Positions 9,771 to 17,328 of a DNA stretch of 64,000 nucleotides are shown one piece after another. This stretch comes from Gammaproteobacteria bacterium (GTDB taxonomy: Bacteria; Pseudomonadota; Gammaproteobacteria; Steroidobacterales; Foliamicaceae). Both the position numbers and the translations under genes were made by a program. Position 1 is the stretch's first letter. Every line of letters starts with the position of its first letter. The notes below the pieces were generated by a model. It was not told where the DNA came from. It saw only the letters and a program-made list of their open reading frames with translations, and did not search any database. The stretch is from NCBI GenBank assembly GCA_026708965.1, contig JAPOTY010000006.1, positions 97,534 to 161,533 of the forward strand, read 5' to 3'.

Positions 9771-9792
9771 CCGGACGCAGATGCCTGTCGGC

Positions 9793-9821
9793 TTGGGGCG
9801 TCCGGCGGAGGCCCGTACAAT
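9793..9821 (+). promoter_or_regulatory. Candidate sigma-70 promoter for tyrA
   Basis: TTGGGG (9793-9798), a 17-base spacer, then TACAAT (9816-9821). This gives a predicted start near 9828, about 20 bases before the tyrA ATG. It supports ATG 9850 as the tyrA start instead of the upstream in-frame ATG at 9781, which lies before the promoter. Confidence 0.5.
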
Positions 9822-9849
9822 TTGCGCTCCGCTGCCGGAACGCGAACTC

Positions 9850-10941
9850 ATGCCGGACCTCGAAAGCCTCAGGAAACAGCTCGGCGCTATCGACCGGGAC
9901 ATTATCGGCTTGCTGGCGCGCCGCCAGGAGATTTCCGCGCAGGTGGGGCGCTACAAGCACGATGCCGGCCTGCCCACCCGCGATTTCGCCCAGGAAGTGC
10001 GGGTGATCGGCAGGGCGCGCGGGCAAGCCGAAAGCGCCGGCCTGCCAGGGGAACTTGCGGAGAATATCGTGCGCCTGCTGATCAACGCGTCGCTGTCGCG
10101 GCAGGAGCGCGTGCGCCTGCGGGCCCGCGGCCGGGGCGAAGGCCACCGGGCGCTGGTGGTGGGAGGCGGCGGCAAGATGGGGCGCTGGTTCTGCGAGTTC
10201 CTCAGCTCGCAAGGCTATGCCGTGACGGTGGCGGATCCCGGCAAAGCGCCGAGCAAGTTGCCGCAGGTCGAATGCTGGCAGGACGCGCCGGACCAATTTG
10301 AACTGACCGTGGTCGCCGCTCCGGTTGCCGTGAGCGCGCGCATTCTCACTGAAATGCAGCAGGCGGGCCATGCCGGATTAATCTTCGATATCGCTTCCAT
10401 TAAGGATCCGGTCAAGGATATTCTCGCCCGCATGGCTTCGGCCGGCATGCAAGTGGCTTCCATCCACCCGATGTTCGGCCCGGACACCGACCTTCTGTCC
10501 GGCTGCCATGTGCTTCTGATGGATGTGGGCTCGGCGGAGGCGGCCAAGGCCGCCGCCGAGGTTTTCGCGGGAACCATGGTGGAGATTCTGCGCGTGCCGA
10601 TGGATGAGCACGACCGGCTTATCGCCTGGGTGCTGGGCGTGTCCCACGCCATCAACCTGGCGTTTATCAACGCGCTGGAGGAAAGCGGCGAGCAGGCGCC
10701 GGCGCTGGCCCGCATGTCGAGCACCACTTTCGATGCCCAACTCGCCGTGGCCCACGCTGTGGCGGAAGATAACCCGCATCTTTATTTCGAAATCCAGAAG
10801 CTGAATCCGCACGGCGCCGAGGTGCTGGGCGAGCTGGTTGGCACGGTCGAGAAACTCTCCCGGCTGGTGCGCAGCGGCAACGAGGCGGAGTTCGTGCGCA
10901 TGATGGAAAGCGGCCGGCGCTATCTGGCGGCCCGCAAGTAG
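9850..10941 (+). CDS. tyrA: Chorismate mutase / prephenate dehydrogenase (T-protein)
   Basis: A bifunctional enzyme that takes chorismate to prephenate and then oxidises it to 4-hydroxyphenylpyruvate for tyrosine. The N-terminal AroQ chorismate mutase covers about residues 1-90 (LRKQLGAIDRDIIGLLARR, with the catalytic Arg and Lys pattern). The dehydrogenase has its nucleotide loop at GGGGKMGRWF (about 106) and the SIHPMFGP motif. It is 363 residues, close to the enterobacterial enzyme. ATG 9850 begins the conserved mutase helix. A hydroxyacid dehydrogenase gene follows 6 bases downstream. Confidence 0.96.
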   Translation: MPDLESLRKQLGAIDRDIIGLLARRQEISAQVGRYKHDAGLPTRDFAQEVRVIGRARGQAESAGLPGELAENIVRLLINASLSRQERVRLRARGRGEGHRALVVGGGGKMGRWFCEFLSSQGYAVTVADPGKAPSKLPQVECWQDAPDQFELTVVAAPVAVSARILTEMQQAGHAGLIFDIASIKDPVKDILARMASAGMQVASIHPMFGPDTDLLSGCHVLLMDVGSAEAAKAAAEVFAGTMVEILRVPMDEHDRLIAWVLGVSHAINLAFINALEESGEQAPALARMSSTTFDAQLAVAHAVAEDNPHLYFEIQKLNPHGAEVLGELVGTVEKLSRLVRSGNEAEFVRMMESGRRYLAARK

Positions 10942-10947
10942 CGCCCC

Positions 10948-11922
10948 GTGCCGTTGAGGCCGAGGGTTGTATTAAGCCGGCGCTGGCCGGGGCGCGCGGA
11001 GTCGCTGCTGGCGGAGGACTACGAAGTCATATCCAATGCGCCGGACCAGCCGATGAGCGCGTCCGACATGCGCGAGGCCCTGCGGACGGCCGACGCTTTT
11101 TGCCCCACGGTCACCGATCAGGTGGATGCGGGCGTTGTGGGAGCGCCCGCCCGCCGCGCCCGCATACTCGCCAACTTCGGCGCCGGGTTCGAGCATATCG
11201 ACTTGGATGCGGCGCGCCGTTTGGGCATTGTGGTGACCAACACGCCGGATGTACTGACTGATTGCACGGCGGACTTGACCCTGGCCCTGATACTGGCCAC
11301 GGCGCGGGGCGTGGTGAGCGGCGACCGCATGCTGCGGGCCGGCGATTGGGCCGGTTGGCGGCCGACGCATATTCCGGGTGTGCGGGTTGGCGGCAAGACG
11401 CTGGGGCTGGTGGGCTTCGGCCGGATCGGCAGAGCCGTGGCCAGGCGGGCAAGGGCGGGTTTCGGGATGCGCGTTCGCGTTTTCGGTCCGCGCCCTTTGG
11501 CGGACGAGGAAGCGCGCGAGCTGGGCGTTGAGGTTTGCGCCGATCTGGACGACCTGCTTGAGACCAGCGACTTCGTGTCGCTGCACTGCCCCGTGACGCC
11601 GGTGACGCAAAGAATGATCGGCGAGCCGCAATTGAAACGAATGCGGCGCGGCTCGATACTCATCAATACCGCCCGGGGCGCATTGGTTGACGAGCAGGCG
11701 CTGGCGGAGGCGCTGCGCTCGGGACGGCTGGCCGCGGCGGGGCTGGATGTCTATGCGCGCGAACCGGAGGTATCGGCGGAACTCAAGGGAATCGACCGGG
11801 TCGTGCTGCTTCCGCATCTCGGCAGCGCGACGCGGGAGACCCGCGAGGCGATGGGGATGCGGGTAAAGGAGAACTTGGACTATTTTTTCGCCGGCAAGGA
11901 GCCGCCCGACCGCGTTGCCTGA
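10948..11922 (+). CDS. D-2-hydroxyacid dehydrogenase (glyoxylate reductase-like)
   Basis: A 324-residue NAD(P)-dependent oxidoreductase that reduces 2-keto acids to D-2-hydroxy acids. It has the Rossmann loop [13 protein letters not shown] and the catalytic triad: Arg in [10 protein letters not shown], Glu in YAREPEV, His in LPHLGSAT. The overall pattern ([14 protein letters not shown], then TNTPDVLTD) is closest to the glyoxylate/hydroxypyruvate reductase branch. The GTG start at 10948 lies 6 bases after the tyrA stop. Co-transcription with tyrA could point to hydroxyphenylpyruvate as substrate, but that is only a suggestion. Confidence 0.9.
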   Translation: MPLRPRVVLSRRWPGRAESLLAEDYEVISNAPDQPMSASDMREALRTADAFCPTVTDQVDAGVVGAPARRARILANFGAGFEHIDLDAARRLGIVVTNTPDVLTDCTADLTLALILATARGVVSGDRMLRAGDWAGWRPTHIPGVRVGGKTLGLVGFGRIGRAVARRARAGFGMRVRVFGPRPLADEEARELGVEVCADLDDLLETSDFVSLHCPVTPVTQRMIGEPQLKRMRRGSILINTARGALVDEQALAEALRSGRLAAAGLDVYAREPEVSAELKGIDRVVLLPHLGSATRETREAMGMRVKENLDYFFAGKEPPDRVA

Positions 11923-12038
11923 TCCCGGCAAGGCCCCGGCAAGAATCACGGCGCGTTGGCTTTGGCTCCCCTTAAAATTCGCGCAATGAAAAGCTTCAAC
12001 TGGACAGGGCGCGCTGGTGATCGCGCCGGCGACGGGTG

Positions 12039-12722
12039 ATGCCGGCGCCATTGGCCGATCTCAGCGGCGCGCCGCCGGACGATCCGCTGCCCATCCTCAG
12101 GCAATGGCTGGCGCTGGCGGCGGAATTGACAGACCGCCCCAATCCGCATTCCATGGTGCTCTCCACCACTGGCATTGAAGGCCGCCCGGATGCGCGGGTG
12201 GTGCTTCTCAAGCGCTTCGACCACCGCAAGGGTTATTTGGTTTTCTATACCAACTACGGGTCGGCCAAGGGCCGCCAACTCGCGGCGCGCGCCGAAGCCT
12301 GCGCTGTGTTCCATTGGGATCGCCTAGGCCGGCAGGCGCGCATTCGCGGCCCGGTGGTGGCGTCGCCGGATGAGGAAAGCGATGCGTATTTCGCCACCCG
12401 CAGCTGGCAGAGCCAGCTTGCCGCCTGGTCCAGCGAGCAGAGCCGGTCGGTTTCCTCCCGCGCGGCGCTCAACGCCCGGATGAACGAAACGGCGGCGCGC
12501 TTCGGCGGCGACGGGGAAAACTGGACTGCCGAGCCGCCCCCTGGGGCCGTGTCCCGCCCGCCGTTCTGGGGAGGCTATCGCCTGTTCGCTCGCGCCGTGG
12601 AGCTATGGGCGCAAGGCGATGCGCGCCTTCACGACCGCATCCTCTGGTCCCGCGATCTTGAATCCGCCGACGGATCGGAGTGCCGCGCCGGCCCTTGGAA
12701 CGCCAGCCGCCTTCAGCCCTGA
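12039..12722 (+). CDS. pdxH: Pyridoxamine 5'-phosphate oxidase
   Basis: An FMN enzyme that oxidises pyridoxine or pyridoxamine 5'-phosphate to pyridoxal phosphate. The 227-residue length fits PdxH. Family motifs are visible in order: NPHSMVLSTTG, GRPDARVVLLKRFD, LVFYTNYGSAKG, QARIRGPV, WGGYRLFARAVELW and the C-terminal RLHDRILWSRD (PLP-site Arg). ATG 12039 is chosen over the GTG three bases upstream. A possible -10 (TAAAAT) lies at 11973-11978. It converges on ampE, with 10 bases between the stops. Confidence 0.95.
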   Translation: MPAPLADLSGAPPDDPLPILRQWLALAAELTDRPNPHSMVLSTTGIEGRPDARVVLLKRFDHRKGYLVFYTNYGSAKGRQLAARAEACAVFHWDRLGRQARIRGPVVASPDEESDAYFATRSWQSQLAAWSSEQSRSVSSRAALNARMNETAARFGGDGENWTAEPPPGAVSRPPFWGGYRLFARAVELWAQGDARLHDRILWSRDLESADGSECRAGPWNASRLQP

Positions 12723-12732
12723 TGCCGCCTTG

Positions 12733-13599
12733 CTAATAGACCCAGCCCAGAATCACGGCCACCGCCACGATCGGCCCCCAAACGAAGAACAGGCTGCGCT
12801 CCACCAGCGCCACGGCGCCGCGCACACGGTCTTGCCGGGCGCCCAGCGCCTGTGCGCCCACCGCGCCCAGCACCGCGTTGGAGCCGCCGGAAAGATTGCT
12901 TTGATTGTTGGCCCTGGTGTCCCGCCAGGCATTGATGGCGTCGTCGAAGTTGCCGGCCAGCGCGAAGCTGGCGGAAGTGATGCGGGCGGGGACCCAAGCC
13001 GCCAGCCCATGCAGCATCACTGCGGCGCGATGCAGCGCCTCGCCTCCTTCGAGGGTGGCCGTGTATCGGCGCAGGCTGTTGAGCGCGCGGAAGCCGAAGG
13101 CGAACGCGGGGCCCAAGGAACCGGCCACAAGGAACCAGAAGACCACGCCGAAGATGCGGTTATTGGCCTCCTGATAGGTCGCCCGCTCCACGGCGGCCGC
13201 TTGTTCGGCGGAGTCCTCCGGCGCGCTGCCGCCGAGCAGCAGTTCGGCTTGCGCTTTGGCCCCGTCGCTGTCGCCGGCTTCGGCTTTCTGGTGGTAATCG
13301 AGCGCCTCCGCCTTCAGATCCCGGGGGCCGAATGAGGCCAGCAGCACCGCAACCGCGAAAACGAACCACAGAATTTCCAGCGAACTGTCGCTGAGAAGCC
13401 AGGCCACGATGCCCACCGGCACGGCGCAGGCCAGCGTCATCCCGGCGATGATGCAGGGTGCCGCCCGCGCATCCAGGCCCAGCGCTTTTTCCGCCAGACG
13501 GTTGGCCTGCTCCTCGAACGGCCGGAACTCGCGCAAATGCGACCAGCGCGCCAGGAAGCGCTCGGCGTAGATGCCGATCAGCAGGGCAATCAATTTCAT
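12733..13599 (-). CDS. ampE: AmpE-like integral membrane protein
   Basis: A 288-residue membrane protein with about four hydrophobic segments. The N-terminus (MKLIALLIGIYAERFLARW) resembles the AmpE/CobD-like family, and the C-terminus ends in a membrane helix (VAVAVILGWVY). The ATG at 13599 overlaps the ampD stop (ATGA), which fits the classical ampD-ampE operon. AmpE has been called a regulatory signalling modulator of beta-lactamase induction, though its biochemical role is unclear. The frame is open upstream of 13599, but that part lies inside ampD. Confidence 0.85.
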   Translation of the reverse strand: MKLIALLIGIYAERFLARWSHLREFRPFEEQANRLAEKALGLDARAAPCIIAGMTLACAVPVGIVAWLLSDSSLEILWFVFAVAVLLASFGPRDLKAEALDYHQKAEAGDSDGAKAQAELLLGGSAPEDSAEQAAAVERATYQEANNRIFGVVFWFLVAGSLGPAFAFGFRALNSLRRYTATLEGGEALHRAAVMLHGLAAWVPARITSASFALAGNFDDAINAWRDTRANNQSNLSGGSNAVLGAVGAQALGARQDRVRGAVALVERSLFFVWGPIVAVAVILGWVY

Positions 13600-14168
13600 G
13601 GGTTGTGCTCCGCGGCCCTTGCCAAATCCGCCGCCAGCCGGGCCCAGTCGAATGTTTGCCCCGGGTCCCATTTCCGGCTGGGCGCAATATCGCTGTGGCC
13701 CACGATCGGCGCGCTTCGCAGGGACGGCAGTCCGGCCCGCAGCGCAACGATGGCGGCGCAGGCCTGATTGTATTGCCTATCGGTGAAAGCCGTGGACTCA
13801 TTGCCTTCGATTTCGATGCCCACCGAGTAGTCGTTGCAGTGGGGCTGCCCTCGGAACTGCGACTCTCCCGCATGCCAGGCGCGCTGAAGGACGCTCACGA
13901 ACTGAACGAGCTCGCCGTCGCGGCGCACCAGAAAATGCGCTGATACGCGCATGCCCGCCAAGCCGCTGAAAAAAGGATGCGCCGAACCGTCCAGCCTCCC
14001 GTGGAACAAATCCTCGATTTCGTTGCCGCCGAACTGGCCGGGCGGCAGGGAAATCGCATGCAGCACGATCAGCCGGGCCTGGCTCTCCGGCGGCCGCTCG
14101 TCGCGGTGCGGACACAAGGAAAGCCGCGCGCCCTCCACAAGGCCGGTCCGGCGGTTCAGGATAAGCAC
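13596..14168 (-). CDS. ampD: 1,6-anhydro-N-acetylmuramyl-L-alanine amidase
   Basis: A cytosolic zinc amidase that removes peptides from anhydro-muropeptides during cell-wall recycling. At 190 residues it matches AmpD. Motifs include VLHAISLPPGQFGG (first zinc His), VSAHFLVRRDGELVQFVS, a CNDYSVGIEIEG segment and VGHSDIAPSRKWDPG, which carries the later zinc ligands and the catalytic Lys. The start is GTG 14168; the alignment of the first 40 residues with the family supports it. It is divergent from gshB and shares an 81-base upstream region with it. Confidence 0.95.
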   Translation of the reverse strand: MLILNRRTGLVEGARLSLCPHRDERPPESQARLIVLHAISLPPGQFGGNEIEDLFHGRLDGSAHPFFSGLAGMRVSAHFLVRRDGELVQFVSVLQRAWHAGESQFRGQPHCNDYSVGIEIEGNESTAFTDRQYNQACAAIVALRAGLPSLRSAPIVGHSDIAPSRKWDPGQTFDWARLAADLARAAEHNP

Positions 14169-14249
14169 GCTCGCCCCGCTTTGCGGCTGCCCCGGCCCGG
14201 GAGCGCCCTTAAAATACCGCAGGCTCGCTCCAACTCACTCTCTCCCACC

Positions 14250-15203
14250 ATGAAAACCGGCACTCTGGGCGTGGTAATGGACCCCATTGGCACCATTGCC
14301 CCGCAAAAGGATAGCACCCTGGCGCTGCTCCGCGAGGCGCAGCGGCGCGGCATCAGGCTGTTTCACTTCACGCTCAACGATATCGATATTCGCGACGGGC
14401 GCGCTTTCGGAGCCGCGGCCCCGCTTGCCGTCACCGGCAACGATGCCGACTGGTTCCGCCTCGAACCGCCGCAGGACCTGGCTCTCGGCCAGCTCGACCT
14501 GATTTTCATGCGCAAGGATCCGCCATTCAATGCGGAATACATCTTCGCCACCTACGTTTTACAGCGCGCCCAGGCTGAGGGCGCAACGATCGTCAACGAT
14601 CCGCAGGCTTTGCGCGACGTGAACGAAAAGGCCTTCGTCGCTTGGTTTCCCGACCTCACGCCGCCCTCCGTCATCACCCGCTCGGCGGAACGGATGCGCG
14701 ATTTTCTGGACCAGCACGGGCATATTGTGGTCAAGCCGCTGGATATGATGGGCGGCCATTCCATCTTCGCCTTGGACCGGGCGGACAAGAATCTTGCGGT
14801 GATTCTCGAAACCATCACCGCTGGCGGGACCCGCTTTGCAATGGCCCAGCGGTATCTGCCGGAAATCGCCGCCGGCGACCGCCGCATCCTGCTGATCGAC
14901 GGGCGGGCGGTGAGCCCGGCGCTGAACCGCGTGCCGCGCGGCGACGACAACCGCGGCAACCTCATGGCCGGCGCGCGCGCCGAGGCATGCGAACTCACGC
15001 CGCGGGATATTCAGATATGCGAGCGGGTGGGCGCCGAGCTGGCGGTGCGCGGCGTGGCGTTTGCCGGACTGGACATCATCGGCGATTACCTCACGGAAGT
15101 GAATATCACCAGCCCCACGGGAATCCGGGAGATTCAGGAACTGGCGGGGGTGGATGCCGCGGCTCTGCTGTTCGACAGCCTGCTGGAGCGCCTGAAAGGC
15201 TAG
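14250..15203 (+). CDS. gshB: Glutathione synthetase
   Basis: An ATP-grasp enzyme joining gamma-glutamylcysteine and glycine. At 317 residues it has the usual length. Typical segments are VVMDPIGTIAPQKDST at the start, LIFMRKDPPFNAEYI, VNDPQALRDVNEK, VVKPLDMMGGHSIF (ATP-grasp) and the terminal DIIGDYLTEVNITSPTG. ATG 14250 gives the canonical N-terminus; the frame runs open upstream but overlaps ampD there. Confidence 0.97.
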   Translation: MKTGTLGVVMDPIGTIAPQKDSTLALLREAQRRGIRLFHFTLNDIDIRDGRAFGAAAPLAVTGNDADWFRLEPPQDLALGQLDLIFMRKDPPFNAEYIFATYVLQRAQAEGATIVNDPQALRDVNEKAFVAWFPDLTPPSVITRSAERMRDFLDQHGHIVVKPLDMMGGHSIFALDRADKNLAVILETITAGGTRFAMAQRYLPEIAAGDRRILLIDGRAVSPALNRVPRGDDNRGNLMAGARAEACELTPRDIQICERVGAELAVRGVAFAGLDIIGDYLTEVNITSPTGIREIQELAGVDAAALLFDSLLERLKG

Positions 15204-15220
15204 CAGCCCGCCCGCGCCGC

Positions 15221-15226
15221 TATAAT
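15221..15226 (+). promoter_or_regulatory. -10 box upstream of yqgE
   Basis: A perfect TATAAT lies between the gshB stop (15203) and the yqgE start (15255), about 28 bases upstream of the ATG. A -35 box would fall at the end of gshB and is not obvious, so the site is plausible but unproven. Confidence 0.4.
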
Positions 15227-15254
15227 CGCGCCAGGCATCCTGCTTCGATTGGTC

Positions 15255-15818
15255 ATGGAAGAAATTAACTCCCTTTCCGGCAAACTTCTTATCGCCATGC
15301 CGGGAATGCCTGACTCGCGATTCCGCCAAACCGTGACTTATCTGTGCGGCCATAATGCCGATGGCGCGCTGGGGATCATCATCAACCGGCCCTCAAGCAT
15401 GAATCTCGGCGAAGTCTTCGAACAACTTTCGCTGGACAGCCAGGATGACGATCTCGCCAACCAGAAAATCCTCAAGGGCGGACCCGTGAATCGCGAACGA
15501 GGCTTTGTGCTGCATGAAACCGGAGGAAGCTGGGATTCCACGATTTCGATGTGCGGAAATATCGAAGTCACCACATCGAGGGATGTGCTGTCGGCCATTG
15601 CCGGCGGCCAGGGCCCGCGCCGCGCCCTGCTGGCTCTGGGGTGCGCGGGCTGGGGCGAAGGCCAGCTGGAGCGCGAACTGCGTTCGAATTCCTGGATGGT
15701 GGCGGACGCGGCCGAGGAAATACTCTTCGATACGCCGTATGAGCGGCGCTGGGCGGCTTCCGCGGCGCTGCTGGGCGTGGACGTGTCGCGGCTGGGGCTG
15801 CAGGCTGGCAACGCCTGA
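15255..15818 (+). CDS. yqgE: YqgE/AlgH family protein (UPF0301)
   Basis: A 187-residue protein of unknown biochemical function. It begins with LSGKLLIAMPGMPDSRF and contains GALGIIINRP and GGPVNRERGFVLH, which together define the family. ATG 15255 is preferred over TTG 15249. It sits between gshB and ruvX, the usual gammaproteobacterial order, and conserved linkage to ruvX suggests a housekeeping role. Confidence 0.93.
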   Translation: MEEINSLSGKLLIAMPGMPDSRFRQTVTYLCGHNADGALGIIINRPSSMNLGEVFEQLSLDSQDDDLANQKILKGGPVNRERGFVLHETGGSWDSTISMCGNIEVTTSRDVLSAIAGGQGPRRALLALGCAGWGEGQLERELRSNSWMVADAAEEILFDTPYERRWAASAALLGVDVSRLGLQAGNA

Positions 15819-15861
15819 TTCGCGAATCTTCGCAGCCCCCGGCGCCAACAAGCCGTTCCCC

Positions 15862-16281
15862 ATGCGCACCGAGCCTGCAATTGCCCTCGACTTCGGTCTG
15901 AAGCGCGTGGGCGTGGCCACGGCCACCGGCGGCGTGATCACGGCCCGCAAACACCTCCCGGCGCGTGGCGGTTTGCCCCAATGGAGCGAGCTGGACCGGC
16001 TCGTTCGCGAGTACCATCCCCAAGTCCTGGTGCTGGGATGCCCCCCTAGGCCCGCCGCCGAGCTGGAAGTTGCGCTCGCACGTTTTCGCGGGCATCTGGA
16101 ACGCCGCTACGGGCTTTCGGTGGAGACGATCGATGAACACCTCACCACCCGGGAGGCCGGCGCCTGGCTGCGGGAACGGCGTTCCAGCGGCGAACAGGGC
16201 CGGCGGGCCCGCAAGGGGCAGCTTGATAGCCTCGCGGCCTGCGTGATTGCCAGGAGCTGGCAGGAGAAGCAAGCAGGGTGA
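15862..16281 (+). CDS. ruvX: RuvX/YqgF-type putative Holliday junction nuclease
   Basis: A 139-residue RNase H-fold protein. It starts with IALDFGLKRVGVATA, carrying the first catalytic Asp. TIDEHLTTREA supplies the middle acidic residue, and the RKGQLDSLAACVI end supplies the last Asp. Proteins of this family act in resolving DNA junctions and/or in 16S pre-rRNA 5'-end processing. The start at ATG 15862 gives the family length; the frame is open further upstream inside yqgE but has no homology there. The pyrK-like gene begins 12 bases after its stop. Confidence 0.93.
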   Translation: MRTEPAIALDFGLKRVGVATATGGVITARKHLPARGGLPQWSELDRLVREYHPQVLVLGCPPRPAAELEVALARFRGHLERRYGLSVETIDEHLTTREAGAWLRERRSSGEQGRRARKGQLDSLAACVIARSWQEKQAG

Positions 16282-16293
16282 TTCGGCTACGCC

Positions 16294-17142
16294 ATGCCTG
16301 CTGATCGCATCTTCGTGGAGGAAGGCGAGGTGCTGTCGCAGCGGTCGTTTCCGGGCGGCCAGCACCGTCTGCGAATGCGCGCGCCACGTTGCGCCGCGGC
16401 GGCCCGTCCCGGCAGCTTCGTTCATTTGCGCTGCGGTTCGGGACTGCCACAGCGCCGGCCGCTGTCGATCATGCTGGCCGATGCCGAGCGCGGTTGGATC
16501 GAACTGCTCTACAAGACCGGCGGCCAGGGGCTCACGCTGCTTTCGACCGCCGAACCGGGGGACACGCTGCAATCAATGGGGCCGATCGGGCGCGGTTTTT
16601 CAATCTCCGAGACGCGCCCGATTGTGCTATTGCTGGGCGGCGGGGTCGGCATTCCGCCGGTGCTGTTCCAAGCCCGGCGGCTGGCGGGCAAGGATCAATG
16701 GAAGCCCCGGCTGTTTCTGGGCTCCGAGCTGCCTTTCCCCTTCGCCTTGGAAAAGCACGGCAAGAACAGCCGTTTGCGCTGCGCCGAACAGTGGGGCGTG
16801 CCCTCGCAGCTGGCCAGCAACGCGGGGCTTAACGGCTGCTATCGCGGCCATGTAACGGACCTGGCGCGCCAATGGCTGAGTGAACTGCCGCGCGAGCGTT
16901 TGCCTCAAGTGGCTGTCCATGCCTGCGGTCCGGAGCCTATGCTTCGGGCATCCGCCCGGCTGGCAGCGGAATTTGGCGTGTATGCCGAGTTATGCCTGGA
17001 GGAATACATGGCCTGCGCGGTGGGCGGTTGCGCTGGCTGCACGGTTCAGGCGCATACGCCCGATGGGCTGGCCATGAAGCGGGTATGCGTGGACGGACCG
17101 GTATTCCCCGCCGAGTGGATCTATCCTCAAGCCGCAGCATGA
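16294..17142 (+). CDS. PyrK-like flavin / 2Fe-2S electron-transfer protein
   Basis: A 282-residue member of the dihydroorotate dehydrogenase electron-transfer subunit family. It has an N-terminal FAD-binding barrel (PLSIMLADAERG), an NAD-binding domain (LLLGGGVGIPPVLFQAR and VHACGPEPMLRA) and a C-terminal [2Fe-2S] site with Cys residues in MACAVGGCAGC and a later KRVCVDGP. It would pass electrons between NAD(H) and a partner oxidoreductase. No PyrD partner is adjacent. In many gammaproteobacteria pyr genes (pyrR/pyrB/pyrC) follow ruvX, so a pyrimidine link is plausible but not shown. Confidence 0.85.
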   Translation: MPADRIFVEEGEVLSQRSFPGGQHRLRMRAPRCAAAARPGSFVHLRCGSGLPQRRPLSIMLADAERGWIELLYKTGGQGLTLLSTAEPGDTLQSMGPIGRGFSISETRPIVLLLGGGVGIPPVLFQARRLAGKDQWKPRLFLGSELPFPFALEKHGKNSRLRCAEQWGVPSQLASNAGLNGCYRGHVTDLARQWLSELPRERLPQVAVHACGPEPMLRASARLAAEFGVYAELCLEEYMACAVGGCAGCTVQAHTPDGLAMKRVCVDGPVFPAEWIYPQAAA

Positions 17143-17228
17143 GAACGGCGGGCCACGCCACCGCGCCTTACTTCGCGGGGCTGTTCCTTTTCGCGTCGGC
17201 ATTGCCCCCGTTCGACCCTCACAACTGA
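17139..17228 (+). CDS. Possible 29-residue hydrophobic peptide
   Basis: An ATG at 17139 overlaps the pyrK-like stop (ATGA), the arrangement used by many true gene pairs in this window. It gives a 29-residue peptide with one short hydrophobic stretch (AGLFLFASALPP). It could be a small membrane peptide, the relic of a truncated downstream gene, or chance. No homology is recognised. Confidence 0.2.
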   Translation: MRTAGHATAPYFAGLFLFASALPPFDPHN

Positions 17229-17328
17229 CCTTGGCCCGCCAGAAGTTGCCTTCGGGAAGTTACGCCGGAGTAGAATTTCCAGCCAATAGATCATTCGGCG
17301 CAACTGCGCCCTGTTCTTGGATTTACCG